DNA of 64,000 bases, taken from positions 4,012,501 through 4,076,500 of the forward strand of contig JAVHKY010000012.1 in NCBI GenBank assembly GCA_035079385.1, written 5' to 3'. This DNA is from Aspidiotus rigidus. Its lineage: Eukaryota; Arthropoda; Insecta; Hemiptera; Diaspididae. The first letter of the stretch is position 1. The number at the start of each line of letters is the position of its first letter. This document shows, one piece after another, positions 59,321 through 64,000 of the stretch. Made by a program: the position numbers and the translations under genes. Below the pieces are notes generated by a model, which saw nothing but the letters and a program-made list of their open reading frames with translations, was not told where the DNA came from and ran no database searches.

Positions 59321-59673
59321 ACACTACTGAACAGCTATCCTGTTACAAAGATTCTATTACGTGATTCTGAGTTAGTTTTCAACGCTGAACACGAATCCGT
59401 TGTCCGTTTTTTGCTAGCACGTCACAATTTTTAGTAATCACGATGATCATGACAAATATTCTCGTCTACTTGCCCCGCGCTGTCGCCGAGCGACGCTGCT
59501 ATCGTCGATGTCTTTTGCGACAACGCGCGGCAAGTAAACGAGAACTTTAATCGTGATTACTAAAAATTGTGACGTGCTAGCAAAAAACGGACAACGGATT
59601 CGTGTTCAGCGTTGAAAAGTATCTCAGAATCACATGATAGAATCTTTGTAACAGGGTAGCTGTTCAGTAGTGT
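59321..59673. mobile_element. Long-TIR MITE (copy 2)
   Basis: Partner of 23515-23888, about 20 bp shorter because of a deletion in the GC-rich middle. Confidence 0.8.
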
Positions 59674-60171
59674 ACCTAATTTTTCCCAGAAGTGTACCTA
59701 CCTAAATATATGGAGAGACATACTTCTAAAATATTTAATCCGCTGATAGGTTGCTTTGAAAAGCGATTTTCAGAGTAATGCATTTCTTGTAATATAGGTG
59801 TGATAGAATCACCATTTGCCTCGTGAACAACAATTCTTATCTCCTACAAGGTGATATCAAAGTATACTCTGGTAGCAACGTCGTTGGAATGTAAGTGGGT
59901 AGCAAAATAGCTATTTGAAAAATTGTGCGCACTGTACGTATCTTTCCTTTATCAATCTCTTTCGTGTGTTTTCTCGGTTCTCGGGAGTTCTCTACTACGA
60001 ATTAATCTTTAGGTACCACTTTGAAAAATGGTAGCGAGTTCTCTTTCCGATCAACACAAGTTAAATATATATAGCGATGAAATAATCGAGAAAAACTAGC
60101 ATCATTTTGATGAAATAAAATGTTCATACGAGGTGATATCGCGAGGTGATATCGCGTACGCTGATAACTAA

Positions 60172-60387
60172 GTTATAGGTCGAAGGTACTTTGATCCATA
60201 CAAGACTAATTCACAGGGTATCAGAATAAAAGTACGAGCCCCTCAGATATTTTATGAAGATGATTCTACCGTTTTCACCATGAAGAACGGGGGGGATCGG
60301 TATACGCATAAATGTATCAATCGAATGATTCAAAAATTTGAAATATTTCACAGACAAATATTCTATTCGAGTACAATGAAGCTTTAG
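60172..60387 (+). CDS. Candidate coding exon, orphan (copy 2)
   Basis: Same open frame and stop as 24387-24602 with no difference seen over the exon, while neighbouring non-coding DNA shows changes. This is mild support for constraint. Acceptor-like TAATTCACAG is conserved. Function unknown. Confidence 0.35.
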   Translation, partial: VIGRRYFDPYKTNSQGIRIKVRAPQIFYEDDSTVFTMKNGGDRYTHKCINRMIQKFEIFHRQIFYSSTMKL

Positions 60388-60689
60388 ATTCGTAAAATTT
60401 TCTCATTCGTAAGCCATACAATCTAGAGGTAAAGAACGAGTGAGCATACCAACCCATCTCTTCAACCTACGAACTATACAACTTTTACGCTTCTTGAAAA
60501 ATGTCAGAGCATCTATCCTTCCTTTTAGGTAGGCAATGCTATCGAAGACGTTAACTTAGAATTTATGAAGGGGTATAAACGATGTTCCACAAGAGGAAAA
60601 TGAATAAAAATCATGTTTTATGGCTTCATATATGCCGGAAGTATTTGAAATGAGTTCACGGGCTGAGACGAGGCGCTTCGTTTGTCCGC

Positions 60690-61295
60690 GTATGATTCTT
60701 TGTACACTATATGTTGGGCTAAGTGGCTTCCAAGTCTCATACTGGCTCCCAGAGCTCACTCGATTCACTCAAACGCCCCCATTCTTAGTCGCGTATGAGT
60801 CTAGTATACTGCATGTCGGTCTGATTGGTTCTCAAATGTAGTATACTGAAGTGCGGGTTCTGGAACTCGGTCGTCCTCCTTGTTCGTATCCATTCTTACC
60901 TGAGTACGAGTCTAGTATATTGGTTGTGAGGCTCAGTAAGTTCCAAGTTTAGTACACTGTAAGATAGGCTACGTGGCTCTGTAAAGTAGCATGCTGTATG
61001 TTAGGCCGAGTTTCTGCCAAGTCTAGAATGTATAATGCATGTGAGGCTGAGCGGCTCCCGAAGTATGAGTTTAATACACAGTAATTGTATGTTAGGCTGA
61101 ATGACTCCCCAATCTAGTATAAGTCTAGTATACTGTATGTTCAGCTGACTGGTTCCGGGACTAATTCGCTCCGATTGTTGGTACACATGGAGTCTAGTAT
61201 ACTGTAGAACTATATGTTACGCTGAGTGGCTCTAAAGTCTAGTGTACTTTATGTTGGCTTGGCTTCCAGAAAAGAGTAGTACAAGACTGCTTGAT
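60690..61295. repeat. Degenerate minisatellite (copy 2)
   Basis: Partner of 24905-25440 with extra decayed units around 61060-61200. Confidence 0.75.
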
Positions 61296-61481
61296 ACCAG
61301 GGGCGGTGAACTTACAGATTTACTATAGATAGAAAGTCGAATAAGGTTCCCGAAAAAGTGTCCGTTATTTAGAGGTGTCCACTAAGGGAGGTTTTACTCT
61401 ATAAATATTTTATACTTAGAATTAATATCCACCTTATTATGCTGTATTTTTCCAGCTTTTTAAATTATTCTTCCTTTTCAG

Positions 61482-61880
61482 GACTCGTCGTGGTCTTCGG
61501 TATTCATCATTTATGAGAAGTGACACCGTCAAGAAAAGATTTCGTCACTGGATACAGGCTTACAGATTCCTAAAGCAGCGTTCCTTCGAATCACACGATC
61601 ACTACAGAACCTCAACCTCAGATGGCTCATGCCCCGATCGAATTTATGCTGACCAATTTATTCGCACTCTAACTACCTCGATCCCAAAAAAAAAAAAAAA
61701 GGATAAACTCGATGATCCAGATCCATGGCTCAATATAAAGGTAAGCGTAACTGTCATATTTTCCGCCGAAAATAATGATACTGATTTTAGATGAAACCAA
61801 GATCAAATTCGAGAGCACACAGAAAGAATCAAATTGCTTCACTTCTTACATCTCCCCTCCTAAATTTTGAGAACAAATGA
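61482..61880 (+). CDS. Orphan gene 3' end, two exons, open frame (copy 2)
   Basis: Exon 61482-61740 (259 nt) follows the acceptor TTATTCTTCCTTTTCAG and ends AATATAAAG before GTAAGCG. The intron is 61741-61790 (50 bp, ends CTGATTTTAG). The last exon 61791-61880 encodes 29 residues (starts MKPRSNSRAHRKNQ, ends LLNFENK) and a TGA. The phase-0 junction keeps one frame of about 115 codons. The protein has a basic KKRFRHWIQAYRFLKQ part, a Ser/Thr-rich middle, a Lys run encoded by 15 A, and DDPDPWLNIK. No known domain. The upstream exons could not be placed; DNA just 5' differs between copies. The AATAAA seen after copy 1 is changed to AATAGA here. 5'-partial. Confidence 0.5.
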
Positions 61881-62449
61881 AAGAACTCACTAGAAATAGA
61901 GTTGAATAATATCTATTGCTTAAACTCGCCCCCCCCCCCCCTCCCAAAGTGACGATTAAAATGTGCGCCACGGTGTCTTCAATTGACCTAAGAATAATAT
62001 TTATCCTCGTTTGCGCAAATACCTCGATCAAGGGAAATGACTCCAACAAACTTTAGATAAATTATCTGTTTGAGCTTCAGACTAAGGCTTTCGCTTCTCG
62101 CAGAATAAAACTAATGCTACCAATATTCTCAAGCATCTATCCCACTCCTGTCTAAAATATAACCGAAAACTACTTCTTAAATATTAAAGGTCTTATCCGC
62201 TCCCAACTGGAGACTACAGCTCCCAGTCCAACAAGTTTACTCTTCAATAGCTAAACACAGTTCAATCAACAGCTCTCAGAATGGCCCAAGTAGTGTTCCG
62301 TAAGAGTCCTACAATGTCCTAATCTCAGCCTCTATGCTGAAGCAGCCGCGTCTCTCCTCCACTTTCATACATTCACATTAACGGCCGATTATCCTCGCGT
62401 CCTCAGCTCAATGCCGATATTTTTCAATTTTTTTTTTTTTATGATTTTA

Positions 62450-62540
62450 TAATAGTCTTCGGGCTTCATTACTTTTGAAAAGCGACTTCGCTTAGAAGCG
62501 ATTCCATTACTGGGTAGAAAATATTACTTACTGAGTGTAA
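62450..62540 (+). pseudogene. Old decayed paralog of the 61482 exon
   Basis: Partner of 26680-26760, with the same in-frame TAG between KSD and KRF. It lies about 0.9 kb downstream of the open exon. Confidence 0.45.
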
Positions 62541-63188
62541 ATTCAATACGTATACGATTCTGAGGCTTATACACAAAGAATTTCATCATCCTGTCCACAA
62601 AGCGTACCCTGAGAAAACTGTAATTTTTTAGGTCGGGGAAGACGTCTATAATCCCAATTTGGATAGATAACAACCTAAATGTAGATATCACCAGGGCTGA
62701 CGAGAAAAAGGGAGGTAAGGATATTTTTCCCTCGGTTCCGGCATTCTCAGGGGAGATGAATTCATAACGAAACTAGGAGAGAAGAGACGATTACAGGGGA
62801 CAATTTCAAAAGATTCTAAAAAATGAAACTTTTTGCATGAAAGACTTGAAGTTCTTCGATTTCTCAGAACTTTTAAAGATCTGATCCGAGATGCACTTTG
62901 ATATGAGACTACCTTCGGCTGATAGCAAATTTTCCCCTGGATTCCATTTGGCTGTAGGAGGCCCCGAATTTTATACAAAGAAGCTACCCGTGAGACAAGT
63001 AGAAAAATAGGAATGAGAACAGACGTAGAGAATGAGGAGGCACATACTTTCTGAAGTCGTATCTAGTAAGCCTGCATGTACTATACAATCTTTAAGCAAT
63101 TCGAACCGGGCGCTATCAAGATCGCTAACAACGCGCGTGATCTGTTCAATAGTAATAGTACTTCTGCCAAAATCGTAAGAGGTGTCAC

Positions 63189-63380
63189 AACTATGGCCGT
63201 ATAATTATGAGAAAAACATGAAAAATTTAGGATAACACGCGGAATTGAAGGTTTTGTGATCCTATCTAATTTGTAGAGCGTGCGTTTGTGGACAACTTTT
63301 GTGGGATGTCAAGACACCAGATTTGCTTCATTTGAGTTCATTTCAATTCCTTCATTTTTCTCCCATGTACGGCCATAGTT
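63189..63380. mobile_element. 192-bp TIR element (copy 2)
   Basis: AACTATGGCCGTA and its complement at both ends, as in 27422-27613. Confidence 0.55.
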
Positions 63381-63471
63381 TAAATACCTCTTACGGTCTT
63401 TCCCCGCTGCGTTGCAACGCCAGCGCTGCCTGGTTCGAATTACAGTAGTTGACATCTGTAAACTTTCAGGA

Positions 63472-63621
63472 ATGCGTTTTCGTTCATGTTGGCCATTTAC
63501 GAACGTGCGTTGTTGTTACAAACAGCATACACGGACCCGTGCCCGTGGACAAACGCAAAAAAATGTCAATGATAGAAATCGTTGGATTTTTTCAAAAATT
63601 ACTCATTACCCAAACTCATAA
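63472..63621 (+). CDS. Small Cys-containing ORF, 49 residues (copy 2), doubtful
   Basis: Partner of 27705-27854; the one difference seen (ACA to ACG) is synonymous. Confidence 0.25.
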   Translation: MRFRSCWPFTNVRCCYKQHTRTRARGQTQKNVNDRNRWIFSKITHYPNS

Positions 63622-64000
63622 TGGATGACAAATTTTCTATTGCATTTAAATGTTTTGTAATAGGCTATTTATGTGAGGGAAAAAAAGTCGCTCCCAAATA
63701 ATTGTGCACTATATTTCAACGAAATCGATGATTTTGCGCGATAAACGTTTCTTCAGTTAAAAGTTCATCCATCAAGAGACCAAATCGCAAAATATATTTT
63801 ACCTAATACGCTAGGATCTAATTGCTTCGAAAAGCGATTCAAGGAATTAATTTCTTATAATTATACGCGTGTATAGAATCATTAATTCTCGCCACGTGAA
63901 CAATTCTCGACGAGGTGATAACAAAGTGCCTGTACTTTGGTAGCAACGTCGCTTATCTTTCATTTTGTTCGAAATGTGAGTAGCAGGAGAGATATTCGAA

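Larger units (their letters stand above)
34876..64000. repeat. Large tandem block, copy 2 (runs off window)
   Basis: Homologous to 4976-28233. Its extra length comes from a hAT insertion (40443-42498), three extra 137-bp units, a longer minisatellite array (about 0.9 kb more) and the 56076-59090 segment; it lacks the Helentron-like insertions at 9839 and 22499. Confidence 0.9.

Overview
This is a eukaryotic, AT-rich, intron- and transposon-rich window with no bacterial traits. The mix of a Penelope-like element, a mariner, a hAT, an apparent Helentron/DINE-1-type family and many foldback elements, plus introns of about 50 bp, points to an invertebrate. An insect is most likely. A hemipteran is only a guess from base composition and frequent GTAGGTACCTAC-type words. 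No household gene, rRNA or tRNA was recognised.

Layout. 1-4975 is a left flank. It holds a terminal-inverted-repeat (TIR) element with a nested smaller one (634-1502), a hAT-type MITE with a perfect 8-bp target duplication (3199-3419) and a 5'-truncated Penelope-like insertion with a GIY-YIG domain (3609-4346). 4976-34875 is copy 1 of a block whose second copy starts at 34876 and runs off the window end at 64000; base 28233 pairs with base 64000. Outside indels the copies look about 98-99% identical by eye. The join between copies is a solo LTR (34629-34875) whose 3' end abuts the first homologous base and which has no matching flanks. This suggests unequal exchange between two LTRs, unless it is an assembly join of two haplotypes.

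Inside the block, both copies carry: a perfect 19-bp-stem hairpin, several short exon-like coding segments, a frameshifted mariner, an inverted minisatellite array, small foldback elements and a Helentron-like minisatellite element. Copy differences are mostly mobile or repeat DNA. Copy 2 gained a hAT (40443-42498), three extra 137-bp units and a longer minisatellite array. Copy 1 has a private Helentron-like insertion (9839-10306), another nested in an older one, and lacks about 3 kb present in copy 2 (56076-59090).

Beneath this recent duplication lie older, much more diverged paralogies (roughly 480-6560 with 10520-13200; 23920-24140 with 28010-28233; 25750 with 26660). The locus has therefore duplicated repeatedly.

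The best evidence for a host gene is a two-exon 3' end (61482-61880, 50-bp intron). It is open in copy 2, has one premature stop in copy 1, and has an older decayed paralog about 0.9 kb downstream. Other coding candidates are 7928-8196, 24387-24602, 27705-27854 and a small secreted-type ORF at 30700-30846. None was assigned to a known family. They could be pieces of a fast-evolving orphan gene cluster, but this is inference.
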